A DNA stretch of 9,738 nt. It comes from an uncultured bacterium. Its GTDB lineage: Bacteria; Actinomycetota; Coriobacteriia; Coriobacteriales; Coriobacteriaceae. This document shows positions 9,113-9,738 of this stretch, in pieces. The notes below the pieces were generated by a model. That model ran no database searches, was not told where the DNA came from, and was given only the letters and a program-made list of their open reading frames with translations. The stretch spans positions 1 to 9,738 of the forward strand of contig CAJMSO010000053.1 of assembly GCA_905216075.1 (NCBI GenBank). The letters run 5' to 3'. Both the position numbers and the translations under genes were made by a program. Within the stretch, counting starts at the first letter, position 1. Each line of letters starts with the position of its first letter.

Positions 9113-9738
9113 CTATTCGCTCAGGGGGCGCAAGGATGCTTCTTCGAAGTGGAAGACGCACAAGCCGCTCTCGGTCTCAATGCATGCGCGGCCGCAATCG
9201 TCGACCGTTCTAAATATGCCTCGTGCCAGCTCGTCTCCAGCGGGGGAGCGGGCGATAACGTGCTTCCCGATCCAATTGAGGTGAGCGATATATTCGTCGT
9301 GGACGGGCGCGAGCGGACCGGCGTCTTCTTCCTTGGCGTTGAGGCGCTCTGCCCAGGTATCTACAGCGTCTATAACTGCGTGATAGACCTCATCGAGGAG
9401 CATGTCGACGGCGGGAACGCTCTCGTTGAGGTCCGAGAGGCCAATTGCCGCCAGGCCGCCATCGGGAACCTCCGCGGGCACATAGTTCACGTTGACGCCG
9501 ATGCCACAGACCGCAAAGGGTTTGCCTTCGTTATCGCGTGCGGCCTCGACTAGAATGCCACCGAGCTTGCGCCCTCGCGCGACCAGGTCGTTGGGCCATT
9601 TGAGGCCAATCTCGTTTGCAAGACCCTGCTTTTCGAGTGCTTCGAGCACCGCTAGGCCGCTGACGGCGGCAAGACCAGAGTACTTTGCGGGATTAACGCA
9701 TGGACGCAGGACAATCGAAAGCAATAGGTTGCCGGCGG
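9113..9738 (-). CDS. birA: Biotin--[acetyl-CoA-carboxylase] ligase (N-terminal part outside window)
   Basis: Biotin protein ligase, which makes biotinyl-AMP and attaches biotin to the acceptor lysine of biotin carboxyl carrier proteins. The minus-strand frame is open through the right edge, where it begins AGNLLLSIVLRP, matching the GGNLYLSI core of the family; the TTG at 9724-9722 is therefore an internal Leu, not a start. The catalytic-core motif LKWPNDL lies near 9604-9584, with the lysine equivalent to E. coli K183. It is followed by RKLGGILVE and CGIGVNVNYVP. The C-terminal SH3-like domain covers the last 55 or so residues (IGKHVIARSPAGDELARGIFRTV...). Whether a regulatory N-terminal winged helix (group II ligase) exists cannot be seen. 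The gene converges on rpsJ with 116 bases between stops. Confidence 0.93.
   Translation of the reverse strand, partial: AGNLLLSIVLRPCVNPAKYSGLAAVSGLAVLEALEKQGLANEIGLKWPNDLVARGRKLGGILVEAARDNEGKPFAVCGIGVNVNYVPAEVPDGGLAAIGLSDLNESVPAVDMLLDEVYHAVIDAVDTWAERLNAKEEDAGPLAPVHDEYIAHLNWIGKHVIARSPAGDELARGIFRTVDDCGRACIETESGLCVFHFEEASLRPLSE

Noticed and set aside
9035..9553. 172-codon plus-strand frame after the rpsJ terminator
   Set aside because: It is the antisense of birA, whose KWPNDL and GIGVN motifs are clear; it also begins inside the terminator stem.

Overview
The window reads as a chromosomal housekeeping region of a GC-rich actinobacterium. The proteins look actinobacterial: the RpoC section beginning VQLDGGRFAASDLNDLYRR is close to mycobacterial RpoC. 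The third-position C/G bias, the membrane anti-sigma type and the human-gut flavour of the sigma/anti-sigma pair make a Coriobacteriia member such as Collinsella my best guess. That taxonomic call is inference from memory, not a search.

Layout, left to right. (1) 1-3500: 3' three quarters of rpoC (RNA polymerase beta'), 5' end outside the window, closed by a strong intrinsic terminator at 3527-3563. (2) 3564-5287: an island with a clearly different, less GC-biased codon style. It holds a 12-bp perfect inverted repeat (3573-3609), a likely ECF-type promoter (3625-3653), an ECF sigma factor (3702-4220), an overlapping single-pass membrane protein that is the probable anti-sigma factor (4171-5247), and its own terminator. 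(3) 5288-5583: an untranslated region with a terminator-like hairpin and a good sigma70-type promoter (5462-5490). (4) 5584-8996: the str operon rpsL-rpsG-fusA, followed directly by rpsJ with no tuf gene between, ended by a strong terminator at 9018-9053. (5) 9113-9738, minus strand: convergent 3' part of birA (biotin protein ligase), running off the right edge.

The genes fall into three transcription units. rpoC and the str operon supply core transcription and translation machinery (beta' subunit, S12, S7, EF-G, S10). The sigma/anti-sigma pair between them is probably a stress or envelope-signal switch: translationally coupled by a 50-bp overlap and possibly self-activating through its upstream TGAAAC-N17-CGTA promoter.

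The most striking observation is in rpoC. After the conserved beta' core ends near residue 940 of the visible part, there is an extension of roughly 215 residues. It contains a helix-hairpin-helix module that aligns without gaps to the C-terminal domain of the RNA polymerase alpha subunit and keeps the counterparts of the DNA-contact residues R265, N268, G296 and K298. Other points worth checking: a natural Arg at S12 position 88, non-canonical residues in and after the beta' trigger loop, rpsJ detached from the S10 operon, and TTG start codons on two ribosomal protein genes.
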